Shown in pieces: positions 1 through 11,056 of a stretch of DNA of 64,000 bases. The stretch spans positions 992,001 through 1,056,000 of the forward strand of contig BCJJ01000007.1 of the NCBI GenBank assembly GCA_039545355.1. Reading direction: 5' to 3'. The translations under genes were made by a program, and so were the position numbers. The first letter of the stretch is position 1; every line of letters starts with the position of its first letter. Under the pieces are notes generated by a model. It was not told where the DNA came from. It saw only the letters and a program-made list of their open reading frames with translations, and did no database searches. Source of the stretch: Trichosporon coremiiforme. Taxonomy: Eukaryota > Basidiomycota > Tremellomycetes > Trichosporonales > Trichosporonaceae.

Positions 1-17
1 CTCTACCTCTGCCCAAG

Positions 18-2552
18 ATGATGCGCCTCTCGCGCGCCATTCCTCGCCCCAAGGCCGCCAGCCTTGCCGCCCGCAGCACCCGCTCCTACGTCGTCTCCAG
101 CCAGACTCACCGCGCCCAGGAGGCTCAGGTTAGTCGCCCCGCCAACCTTTGTCGTATGCTCGGCTGTTACATCGAGCGATCGACATGTCTCGGCTGGCCT
201 CGTGCCCGTGTGTTCAAGAGGACAAGTACTGACAGTTTAGAACTTCGGCCAGCACAAGGGTTACCCCGTCATTGACCATGAGTGAGTAGACGGAGCGCTT
301 CGTGCTTTTCCTCCGGCGACCTCGTGACTCCGGGTCGCGTTTCAACCGGTGCACAGACTTGTGTCGAACCGAGGCTGGAGTCGTCGGAGAACCGCCGCTA
401 TTGCTTTCTGAGCCGCCCGATCATGACACATCGCTAACAAACCCCAGGTTCGACGCCATCGTTGTGTAAGTTGCTCCGAGAGAGGGGCTTCGGCCCGAGG
501 GCCTGTGATGTGGAAACTGACAGGGCTTTTAGTGGTGCCGGTGGTGCCGGTCTCCGTGCCGCCTTCGGTCTCGGTAAGTCGTGGCGACGGAAACTTCAAG
601 ACTGCCACACGCGCTAACGATGCAGCCTCGTCTGGACTGAAGACTGCTTGTATCTCCAAGCTTTTCCCCACCCGTTCGCACACCGTCGCTGCCCAGGGTG
701 GTATCAACGCTGCCCTCGGCAACCGTACCGTCGACGACTGGCGCTGGCACATGTACGACACCGTTAAGGGTTCGGACTGGCTCGGTGACCAGGACGCTAT
801 CCACTACATGTGTCGTGAGGCCCCTGAGGCTGTCTACGAGCTTGAGCACTACGGTCTTCCGTTCTCCCGTACCGAGGAGGGCAAGATTTACCAGCGTGCC
901 TTCGGTGGACAGTCGCTCGAGTACGGCAAGGGTGGACAGGCCTACCGTACCGCCTGTGCCGCTGACCGTACCGGACACGCGATGCTTCACTCGCTTTACG
1001 GACAGTCGCTCCGTCACGACACCAACTTCTTCATTGAGTACTTCGCTACCGACCTCCTGATGCAGGACGGCGAGTGCGTTGGTGTCATCGCCATCAACCT
1101 TGAGGACGGCACCCTCCACCGCTTCCGCTCGCACAAGACCGTTCTTGCCACCGGTGGTTACGGTCGTGCTTACTTCTCGTGTACCTCGGCCCACACCTGT
1201 ACCGGTGACGGAAACGCCATGGTCGCCCGTGCCGGTCTCCCCCTCCAGGACCTCGAGTTCGTCCAGTTCCACCCCACCGGTATCTACGGATCCGGATGCC
1301 TGATCACTGAGGGTGCCCGTGGTGAGGGTGGTCTCCTCCTCAACTCCAAGGGTGAGCGCTTCATGGAGCGCTACGCCCCTACCGCCAAGGAGCTCGCCTC
1401 GCGTGACGTCGTTTCGCGTTCGATGACCGTCGAGATCCGTGAGGGCCGTGGTGTCGGACCCGAGAAGGACCACATCTACCTCCAGCTCTCTCACCTTCCC
1501 CCCGCCCTCCTCCACGAGCGTCTCCCCGGTATCTCGGAGACTGCCGCCATTTTCGCCGGTGTCGACGTCACCAAGGAGCCCATCCCCGTCCTCCCCACCG
1601 TCCACTACAACATGGGTGGTATCCCCACCAAGTACACTGGTGAGGTCATCACTGTTGACGAGAACGGAAACGACAAGGTCGTTCCCGGTCTCTACGCCGC
1701 CGGTGAGGCCGCCTGTGTCTCCGTCCACGGTGCCAACCGTCTCGGTGCCAACTCTCTTCTCGACATTGTCGTNTTCGGCCGTGCCGCCGCCAACCACATC
1801 GCCGAGAACCTCGCCCCCAACACCCCCCACAAGCCTTACGACGAGACCCTCGGCAAGGAGTCGATCGAGTTCATCGAGAAGATGCGCACNTCGGACGGCC
1901 CCAAGCACACCTCGGAGATCCGCTCTGCCATGCAGAAGACCATGCAGACCGACGCCGCCGTCTTCCGTACCCAGGAGTCGCTCGACGACGGTGTCCGCAA
2001 GATGTCCGAGGTCTACAAGACCTTCGACCAGATCGGNATCAAGGACCGCTCGCTCATNTGGAACTCNGACCTCGTTGAGGCCATCGAGCTCCACAACCTC
2101 CTCACCTGCGCCCAGCAGACCGTTGTCTCTGCTGCTGCTCGTAAGGAGTCTCGCGGTGCCCACGCCCGTGAGGACTTCCCCGACCGTGACGACAAGAACG
2201 TGAGTACACTGACCATGACCTCCACCCTGAGGTTACCTCACTCCCAAATCCCAATCCGACGGGAGCAAATCAGGGTGTGGCACTTTTCACCTTTTCCACT
2301 CCTCACGACTTCCATCCTTCTCTTCCATCCAACTTGCGTCCTTCTGCCTCTTCAAAAGACATTGCTGACCCTTCTCCGCAGTGGATGCGCCATACTCTCA
2401 GCTTCCATCACGACATCAGCAAGCCGGACATCGAGCTCAAGTACCGCGCTGTACAGAGCAAGACGCTTAACGAAGACGAATGCAAGGTATTGATGGAAAT
2501 TTGCTCTACGCTGACCCCACAGTCTGTCCCGCCCTTCAAGCGTGTTTACTAA
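18..2552 (+). CDS. SDH1: Succinate dehydrogenase flavoprotein subunit, mitochondrial (complex II)
   Basis: Oxidises succinate to fumarate in the mitochondrial inner membrane, passing electrons through covalently bound FAD to the iron-sulfur subunit. Seven exons fit by phase: 18-128, 241-281, 448-465, 533-573, 626-2199, 2382-2486 and 2523-2552. The basic, Ser/Ala-rich start ([11 protein letters not shown]...) looks like a mitochondrial presequence. The FAD dinucleotide fold [13 protein letters not shown] is made by exon 4. Family motifs follow: [69 protein letters not shown], and an Sdh1-type C-terminus ending VPPFKRVY. Exon 3 is only 18 nt and the last intron 36 nt. Five single N bases (1773, 1890, 2037, 2058, 2067) all fall on third codon positions. 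Identity is very secure; splice sites are inferred. Confidence 0.96.
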
Positions 2553-2583
2553 GCAAAAACTGCATGTATAAGGAGATGCAACC

Positions 2584-2748
2584 ATGTTAGCAGATAGCAA
2601 CACCGCCACAGTGCCACACCGATTTGCTTCGGTCCCCTCCACCTCCACCTCCACATCGCTCATACCCATCTTCTGGATCGCCGCTTTCATCGGCGTGCTC
2701 GTCCTCCTTGGGCTATGGACTAGGGCATACCCTGGCACGAACGTCTAA
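2584..2748 (+). CDS. Possible 54-aa single-pass membrane micro-protein downstream of SDH1
   Basis: A short open frame starts 31 nt after the SDH1 stop. It has a Ser/Thr-rich head (residues 15-26) and one clear hydrophobic segment (about residues 27-45, IPIFWIAAFIGVLVLLGLW) followed by a short polar tail. I do not recognise a family. It may lie in the SDH1 3' untranslated region and could be chance, but the clean transmembrane segment and intact start and stop make it worth listing. Low confidence. Confidence 0.25.
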   Translation: MLADSNTATVPHRFASVPSTSTSTSLIPIFWIAAFIGVLVLLGLWTRAYPGTNV

Positions 2749-3199
2749 TGTTCGGTTGGGCAGGTTGACTTAGCGCAGGCCGTTGCGGGCTGAGCAAAGC
2801 GTTGGCTGTATGTTCTGGGATACCCTTCCATGTTCATACCCGCGCAGGTAAGGCAGCTTCAGTTGAGCCTAGCGTTTACGACCCTCCCTGCTGCGCTACG
2901 GTGTGCAGATCATCAGAGTGCTTCTAGCATCTCACACCTCGCATTAGCTCCCGCTCACACGTCAGCTCTCAAGAGTACACTAGTCCGCACGCCCTGCCCC
3001 TCGCTGCTCACTGCTTCCTTGCACTCATCCGCTGTCTCTAACCGTTGACCATCTCCTCAAACCCACTCCTCTGATTGTTTTCAAGAGTTCATGACTTCGA
3101 CATCTTTTGCGCACGCTTCGTGGATCTCCAACACCAGCCCAGCCTTCGGTTCCACTTCGGTCGCCAGCTTCTTCCGATTCCGCCATGTCGTCTTCCTCC

Positions 3200-6100
3200 T
3201 AGCCATTTCCACCGAAGGAAGAGCTGTCGGCGTGCCGCCTCCTGTTCAGCGCTGTGTAAAACGGCAAGGCCATCAGGAAGCACGTGAGGAATGGGTTGCG
3301 CTGGTGCAAGACGACTTCGACGACGTTGAGCCCGCCGACCGGGTCGTTTGGTACGATCCCATCGTCGCGGCCGAGAAGGAGACTTTGCTGCAGCAGCAGG
3401 CAGCCAGGCTGGACCGGCTCAGCGAGTTTCAGTCCGAGACAGTGGCTCGCCTGTTTCTGAAGCGTGTCGAGGCTCAGGCAGTTCATCGATGCATCGGCGA
3501 ATGCGGGACGCACTACTGCGTAGGCGAGCGCCACACAGGGCTTGTGCCAGATGCGCATGACCGAGTGATCTGTTCGCATAGCGCACTGTGACATGTGCGC
3601 AGTACTTCGGAGAGAGGAGGTGCACAGCCTGCACGACGCAGCGCTACGTCGAGGGAGAGTTCGCAAAGGACCTCTGGGCTCTCGCGATCAGCGACATTGA
3701 GCGCCGCGACGGCACCAAGAACGCTCGTGGTCGTTCCATCACGCTGGCTGAGGTAAGCTCATCCGGTCTCCAGATTTTCCACTGCTGACAGCCGCAGGCG
3801 ATGGCGTTGAGTACCTCGGAGTTCACCAATGTCGTCCCGAAAGAGTGCAAGGTTTCGGCGCAGAAGATGATCAGCAGCGTGCTAGGATGGCTCGCCGGGG
3901 GAACGGCTCTGCACGAGCTGGACGACTGGAGCGTCATCGACACCAGCCAGGTTCCAGCTGGGCGCTAGAGGTACGAGAACCTTCGCAATCGCCGATACGC
4001 GATGCGTGAGAGCCTTGACCTGCGTCGCCAGGTCCTCTTCGAGGATGACGGCGCGCCTGCCGCTACCACCTACCAGAAGCCCAGCGAGGTCGAAATTGTA
4101 CCTACTTGGTACAATCTCGCCAAGGGCGGCGGGCGCACGGTCGCGGCGTAGATGTTGTCATCGGCAGCATCTACCTGACCAGCCAAGGGCACGACGGCAA
4201 TGTCCTCAAGCCGTTCCTGGACGCTAATCGAGACGTCTACGCGGGGTACATGCGCCGTGATGCTCTCGCTGTAGTCGAGACACTGGAGGTCATCGACCAC
4301 GAGGAGGCGTGCGAGGAGCTCTTCCAAGAGCCGGGGACCCCGGCCATCGTCTACTGCGCGGTGGGGACGAGGAGGTCAGGTCAATCATCGACCTGATCCA
4401 GCAGTACGACGCAGCTGCCGATAAGGACGACGTCGTGCTCGAGCTGCTGGGGAACTCGGGCACTTTCGTGAAGATCGTCGAGGAGTAGGAGTAAGTCACA
4501 TTCGCCCGTCAAGCGCTGACAGATACGGAGTTGAAGGGCAAGCCCGTGCCGCGAAACAGCGCCGGTTTCCCGACCGTGTTCTGGCCCGAGGCCGAGGAGG
4601 AAGACGTCCGGCGGTTGGCGCTAAGGATGCTGTGCCGAGCGGAGGAAGACTGTGACCACCTGTTTCCGTCGTCGGACAGGAACGGGCCTGCCCGGGTCCT
4701 GTTTATCTGCGTCACGCACTGGGTCACGTACGGCACCCGAAGCATCCTCTCTGGTATCGACATCGACTTCGTACCGGCTCGCAACGGTCTTCGCCGCCCG
4801 ACTCTCCTGACGCACAAAATCCACCGCGCGCCGTTCGACCTCGGCTTCGCCTCCGCTCTGCCGACCTCCCTGGAAAAGTACGATGCGGCCAGGGTCAATG
4901 CGAGGGTCGAGCTGTGGTTGGAGAGCCGCCTCGTGCGGTCCTGGCGCCTGCCCGTACTGGTCGTAAGGCTAGGGAGTGCTGGTGAGTGACATGTTGCACC
5001 ATTTCTGATATGACAGTAGCGTCATAGGCGCAGGAGGTTGTCGACTGCGCGGCAGCCTGCGGCCTGATAGAGTCCGTGAACCTCACGCCGTTCATTTCTT
5101 TTTATTTTCCGACGACATCGAGAAAGAGTACCGTTTCAACGGTCTCTCGGCGACAGAGCTCTCGGTTCTCTTCGACGTCGAGCTCGACACCTACGTCGCG
5201 TATCCCTCCGCCCTGATGCAGCGCAGCGAACAACCCAAGGACAGCTAGAGTGGGTTACTCGTTCTGAATTGACGCTTACTTTACCAGGGCTGACCGAGGA
5301 GACGTCGGAGCGGCTGAGCACGGCGTGCACGGTCGTCGGTCTGCGCGACCTGCTCAAGGCAAAGAGCGCTCCCTCCGAGGGGCCCAAGGCTGAGCTCAGT
5401 CGCAAGCTCGCTGAGTTCCGGGACGGCCTGGTTTTCACCCTAGTCGAGCCGTCGCGCGACCCTGCATACGTCGAGCTCATGCGGACCTACTTCTGGCGAG
5501 ACCTGGTGACGCGCTGCGCGAGGAAGGAGTCGCTGTCGAGAGTGCCAAGGACCAATTGGTCTTGCATCTGCTCGAACACGCGTACGGAGAAGGTGTTGTC
5601 TTCCGCCGCCGAGGGTCGCGGAGTGCATTCAACTCACGAGCGTGGGCTCGGTTCGTCGTCAGGAACAACTGGGCTACGAGAGATGCTGGTGAACCTCATT
5701 CGGCAGAAGAATTCAGCTAACGTGCCAACTGTCGACGAAGGATTGAGACGGTCCTGCGAACAACGGAGGTAGTCTTGCGGCGTTACGCCAGCACGTGCAA
5801 GCTCGGAGTCCGACACCTTTTTAAGGTCGAGATCGCCAAGACGCTCGTCGACAACGTTCTGGATGAGAGCGTGCCTCTGGGAACGGTCAGGGTGAAGGGA
5901 AAAGCGGCCGACAAGCTCAGGCAGATTGAGGCTGAAGGAGCTGCGCGACCTCGCACGGGCTTATGGCATTCCAGCCTGGGCCGCTGACCACGAGGACCTC
6001 GTGGCTTGTATCGTCGAGTACGAGGTCTGGCTGGACCGCGAGTAGGGGAAGGACATCGTCCTGCGCCCGGCTCTGTTGCTGGCCTGTGCGCTGCCCGACG

Positions 6101-7165
6101 AGTCCGCCGGAAGTACACTGGCCCAGGAGACGAAGGTGAGAGGGCCTCCTCAACGTGGGTTGACCTATCAGACTGCTATGCGCGGGCCGACCCACTCTTC
6201 GACTGAGCTGCGGAAGTTTGCGATGGAGCACGGAATGGATGGCGAAGGCGGCCGTCCTCCCGAGAACTACGTGGCCGAGCAGACGAGCCTCCGTGAGCTG
6301 GAAGATAAGCCTGCCCCGCTCGATCTCCGAAAGTTCCAAGGCCGTAAGTATGATGGGCAGTACAGTGTTCGTCGACGTCCTAGTCGATCCGCGTGTGGCC
6401 CAGCTCCTCACGGACAAGGGCCGCCCTGAGCTGCAAGAGCTCGGTAGGAAGCGTAGGTTGTCATACCAGTGCCTAGTTCCAACTGGCCGAGCGTAGCATT
6501 GCGACGCAAAAGAGGATCGGTGTCACTGGCTCTCCAAAACTCTTGCTGATGTTTCAGGACGGGCGAAGTGACCCAGCTTTATTCATGAAGGCCCCCGCTC
6601 TGCGATCGACCTCAGGTACGGCTACCAGGCTGCAGGTGTGAGTGAGCTTACATCAGTGATCGTGCCCGAGACGATGGACATCCCCTGGCCCCGGCCCGCG
6701 CCACCTTGTGAGCTACATACAGTGGTAGACTTGCTGATGCGTGCACAGCCGAGCGAAGGCCGAGAGCAACTGAAGCTCAGGGCTCTGCTCAAGAGTCGAT
6801 TTATCACCTCCGTCGGCCTCGGGAGCAGCACCACCAAGTACGCCAAATTTCTCGCGAGCTGCGACGGCGGAACGATCAGCAGGAAGCTTATGAGTTTGAA
6901 GACGCAAAGGAGGGACCTCCCCTACATCATGCCAACCGGTGAGCTGAGGGGTATCGGGTTAACCTAACGCCTCAGACATGGTCGAGTACGCATTCGCACT
7001 TATCAAGGAAAGGTCAGCGGCAAGCCTGCGAAGCGACTGTCGAGCACTTGGCCGGAAACCCATCCAGAAGAATGGTGCTTGGGAGATGGCGCGCCAGACG
7101 GCCTCGGTCAGGGAGGTCGCGGATGTACAGCATACGAGCATTGTACCCTGCTCATAGTTATGGCA
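3200..7165 (+). pseudogene. Broken or many-exon unknown gene(s) with SAP-like motifs
   Basis: This stretch has runs of clearly protein-like sequence on the plus strand, split by stops and frame changes, some explained by introns (for example a 3752-3798 intron before AMALSTSEFTNVVPKECKV). Recognisable pieces include VQRCVKRQGHQEAREEW (about 3240-3590), YFGERRCTACTTQRYVEGEF (about 3603), RYENLRNRRYAMRESLDLRR (about 3970), DVVIGSIYLTSQGHDGN (about 4150) and KGKPVPRNSAGFPTVFWPEA (about 4534). Several helix-extension-helix pieces resemble SAP motifs: TVVGLRDLLKAKSAPSEGPK (about 5330), ELGDALREEGVAVESAKDQL (about 5500), LKELRDLARAYGIPAWAADH (about 5930) and RSDCRALGRKPIQKNG (about 7030). A frameshift near 4370 and in-frame stops (about 4488, 5246) have no obvious splice explanation. 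It is either a decaying gene or a fast-evolving gene of many exons. I assign no function. Confidence 0.45.
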
Positions 7166-9977
7166 GGTATCCCTCTTGTTGAAATGAGCAGTTATGCGGC
7201 GACGCCGTCGCCGCACTCTGTAAAAGCAGTAGTCATCCGTAGGATCTCTCTATGTCATCATTCACAACATTTCTTGAGAAATGCGACTTTGTGTGGGACA
7301 GAGCAACATCTGCGGTCGAAGATTGCCGCCGGTCTGAAGATTGACTCGAATTGACTCTGGTGCAGCTAACGCACCAGACGTGCAGACGTCACATGCCGAT
7401 CCCATCATATCAGCCGTTCACCCGCGCCAACCATTTCCACATTCCGACAGTTCGCGCCAGGCTCACCCCTCGATCGCTCACCTGACCTCGGTTTCGGTGC
7501 GCAGTCTCGTTGCTCGCGTGTCCCTCGTGTGGTTTGTCTGCTAACCGTCTTTCTGCGCTTGTTTGAAGCGAGCGTGCGGGGAAAGTTGACGGGCGCCGCG
7601 CCGAAAGTCGCAAGGGTGGGGTCGGTAGATCGGCGTCTCGGCGCCGAAGCACCGCACACTCTGCGCAGAGCAGCAGTCGAGAGCAGTTTAGTAGGTGCCT
7701 ACCCTAGTGTGCCGTGTAGCTCGCGGCGAGGAACCGGTGGGTCCAGCGAGCTTGTAGGCTAAGCGACGTTGCGATACTGCGAGAGTTGAGCATTGTGAGC
7801 AGTTTCCGAGACGAGGTACACTCCAACGCAGGCAAGTGCCCATCTGAGGCTAAGTCGTGAGTTCGCGGGTCGCGGGTCGACAAGGGCTCGGTTGGCTCGG
7901 CGTCCTCGGCGTCTTTGCAGAGCACAACGGCCGAACCGAGCTTCAACCTTTGTGCTCTACACAGGTTGAAGGCACGGCCGGTATGGTCGCGCGTACTCCT
8001 CCCGCTCCGCTAGCTGCAGTTGCTCCAAGATGGCAGAGGCAGAAGCTCCCGACGTTCCTCGTTCCGGCATCAATTGCCGCGTGACAGGCCCGGGGGAGAG
8101 GGGCGAGGTACACCCGAGATAGGTCCAACTGAGGTTCAGCTCTCGCACAAAGGACCATATGCACCACTGGCACCGCTCACTGAGAACTACTGGTGCTCTT
8201 TGGCGGCACGGGACGACGAGGCCGCCAGAGGGAGGCGGGGACCTGTGGATTGGAGTGCTGGAGTTTGCTGGAGCACGACGTGGGCGTGATCGTAGCAAGC
8301 GACCCGTGCCGTGGCGTCTTCCAGGCGCCCCTACATCCCATTCAGGCAATATTCTCGGCGCTCATCTGGCGCGCCTGGCACCCTTTCTGTGCAACTTTGT
8401 ACAAACTGAGAGAACTGCGGACGTTGTTCGGCGCTTTCGGCGCCGCTGAATTGGACCCATTCATCTGTTCGAGGTTTATCTGCAATAGTGCGCCGTCTCG
8501 TCGTCGTCTGCGGGCGTCTGCAGACATCTGCTTTTCGGAAGCAGAAATGGAAGTGAATTCATGCTCGCTCCACGACATGTCGTGGGATCACGAATCCGAA
8601 TCAACATCTCGGACGTTGAGCGGAGGGCACACAGTCAGCGGGTGCTCCCTCTAAGTATGCAGAACGTGCAGAATTGCGGGGTAACCCTTACGCCTTACGG
8701 CGTGAGGGAATGCAAAGAGCCAACTTATACGGGGAGATCGGGGGATGAAGAGAGGGTTTGATAAAGGAACGAGGAACGCGAACGGGCGTCCCTGTTCACG
8801 GCTGAGGCACGTCTGTGTCAGACCCAGGTTGGCCCTCTGGCTGAGCGCCATGACGCCATGACGACCCCCGTCAACTGTCACTAGTGCAGGTTGCATTGAG
8901 CGATCGCTGAACAGCTCAACAACGGGCGAAGCGCGTTACACGAGCAGCAACAATCCACGCACGTACGCATTCTGCAACAGTTGTCGAGTGTCGGGTGCGT
9001 TTTGCCATGATTGGGCTCGTTTAGAAAACCTCGGTCCCTTCCGAGCTCCGATTCTACTACTTCTGGGCGAGTCTCCGTCGAAATTTCGGACGGTGACACG
9101 CCGTGACTGTTTCGCATTCGACCCCTGGGTAGACGACATGACCTTCCCTATGCGACCCTTCTCTACCCTATGGACAATCGAAGGCGTCAGCTTAGATCTG
9201 ACTCTCAGTGGGCGAATGGAAGTAAGCGACGGTGTGTCAGAGCTGTTTCTGGCTCAGCCTGGGCTATCGCGTCCTGCGTTTTCGTTGGACGCGGTGACTC
9301 CCAGGGTGGACAGAAGGGTATATCCCGGGTCGACCTTGAGACAACGAATGTCCCATCGCGCGTGCTTTCTCTCCGACGTCCAACGACAGACCCATGTGCC
9401 TCTCGAGCACCCGAAGAGCACGCGATGAACGACGTTACATGCACACATGTGGGCGATTGGCGCCGCGGCGCGATAAGGTTGGGTTCGACCTCCTGGAGTC
9501 TCCGAGTCTCCTTACGCCAGGACCTCGGACCCCCGTCAGTTTCTGGTCTACGGTTCTCCGGATCGGTGGGAGAGTGTTCCCGTATGCTCCTTGGGTGCGG
9601 CATAATGCGCACCCGGCGGTCGGAGTGTGCCGTGTGACGCGCCCACCGAGCTTGCACTTTGCCATTCTGATTCCCGGAACCCGCGTAGCTGGGTGTCCGC
9701 GTGCTTTCGTGCTGTGTGCTCGAAGGTCGTAACCAAGCAAAACGTTCCGAAGATTAAGCTTCCAAACGGCCCCGCTGCCTCGTGTGCACTGGGCTGCTTG
9801 CGACGCTGCACCGGTCAATAAGGGGGGAGTCACCCGCGCATGACTTGGGAGCACCTCGTGATTGTCCGAGAAGAGCAAGTGGTGCTCACATTTCATCACG
9901 CCAACCAGTGTGCACTGGAGGATAGAAGGAGCCTGATCACGCTGCCACGGGCCACAGAGCGGGCTGATAAGACTCCA

Positions 9978-10016
<39 letters not shown>

Positions 10017-10719
10017 CGAAAGCTTATTTTCGGGCGCGGACCCTCGGACCCACCCGCAGCAGGCAGCCTGACGTACCTGCGGCAACCCAGAGCAGCAGCA
10101 AGGCTGCTAATCTGTGACTTCGGTGACGCTTCCGCCAGCTGCCAGACTTGGTGCTGACTTGGGGTAGCGCGGCGCTCGGAGGGTCGGAGGGACGGCGCTA
10201 GCTCCAGCTGGCTTGATGGGCTCCTGGGCTCCTGCGACGTACCTTGTACCTGCCCTTCAAGGGTCGGGGCATGTACCTGACTAAGGATGAGCCACTCGTC
10301 AGCATCATCGACCTCGTGCACCACCGCGATGTCTGTCTGTTTGTTGTCTGGCGTGCACGCCCAGAGGAAGAGGGCCAAGGGTGCGTCTCCTGCGCGATCC
10401 TGCGTCTCCTGACACTTAACGCCAGCGCAGCACGGCACGGCACGGCGGCACAAACGGCACGGCGTCGACCCACGCTGGTGGTAATGCCGTTGGGACTGCC
10501 GCTCCATCAGCCGGCGGGCCGGAGGACCGCGAAATGCATGAGCGCATTGCGGTCGCGAGGGGGAAATCGAAATCGAAGCAATCCGGGGCAGTCGGGCAGG
10601 ATGCGAGCAAGTAAATCCAAGGGTCATGATCCGCAGAGGGAATGGCGATCTGGCATCTGGGCAGAGGAGCAGCAGCAGGCGAGTCAAGTGAGACATGACC
10701 TTTCAGGCGGTTGTAGAGG
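7166..10719. other. Long stretch with no recognisable gene
   Basis: Only short overlapping frames with no family motifs, no domain-like sequence and no paired splice signals that build a longer frame. The main structural feature is the G homopolymer at 9979-10016. The right edge holds the promoter of the small protein gene at 10814. Confidence 0.5.
9979..10016. repeat. Poly-G homopolymer, 38 nt
   Basis: An uninterrupted run of 38 G on the plus strand (38 C on the minus). It makes artificial polyproline or polyglycine in chance frames. Length is likely inexact because such runs are hard to sequence. Confidence 0.95.
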
Positions 10720-10726
10720 TATAAAT
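10720..10726 (+). promoter_or_regulatory. TATA box of the small repeat-protein gene
   Basis: TATAAAT lies 94 nt before the ATG at 10814, followed by a CT-rich leader (about 10770-10810) typical of strongly transcribed fungal genes. Confidence 0.6.
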
Positions 10727-10813
10727 CTGGGCGCAAGTCTCGACCCAAGATCGGCCCCCACCCCTTCATCTTTCTCTCTCTTACCACCACCACTTCCTCA
10801 CTCTCTCTCCAAA

Positions 10814-11056
10814 ATGCCCATCTACCTCGCCGAGAACATCACCTCCAACGTCGTCTCTGGCGCCGCCGCCGCGACCTCCAACATCGTCTCGGGCGCCCAG
10901 GCTGCTACCTCTGCCATCGGCTCGGCCGCCGGCGCCGCCAAGTCGGCCGTCACTGGCGGTGACAAGAGCGCTGCCCCGTCCTTCAAGGCTGCTCTCGGCT
11001 CGTGGTCGTTCATCCCCATCGTCCTCGGCCTCGTCGGATTAGTCGCTTCCGTCTAA
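10814..11056 (+). CDS. Small tail-anchored protein with 11-residue repeats (80 aa)
   Basis: A single uninterrupted frame with strong bias for C-ending codons (ATC, GTC, GCC, CTC), a TATA box and a CT-rich leader, all suggesting high expression. After MPIYLAENI there are three clear 11-residue units (TSNVVSGAAAA, TSNIVSGAQAA, TSAIGSAAGAA) and a degenerate fourth (KSAVTGGDKSA). The C-terminus is a hydrophobic helix of about 18 residues (WSFIPIVLGLVGLVAS) ending two residues later, the layout of a tail-anchored membrane protein. Eleven-residue periodicity is known from lipid-binding helices of synucleins, perilipins and LEA proteins; applying that here is inference. No family is recognised. A donor-like GTGAGT a few bases after the stop suggests an intron in the 3' untranslated region. 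Confidence 0.8.
   Translation: MPIYLAENITSNVVSGAAAATSNIVSGAQAATSAIGSAAGAAKSAVTGGDKSAAPSFKAALGSWSFIPIVLGLVGLVASV

Noticed and set aside
529..2163. Long minus-strand open frame (544 aa) opposite SDH1
   Set aside because: Shadow of SDH1 caused by GC-rich third positions; repetitive Gly/Val/Thr/Glu content and no domain.
9435..10085. Minus-strand frame with a polyproline run
   Set aside because: The proline run is only the translated poly-G homopolymer; flanks show no domain or conservation signal.
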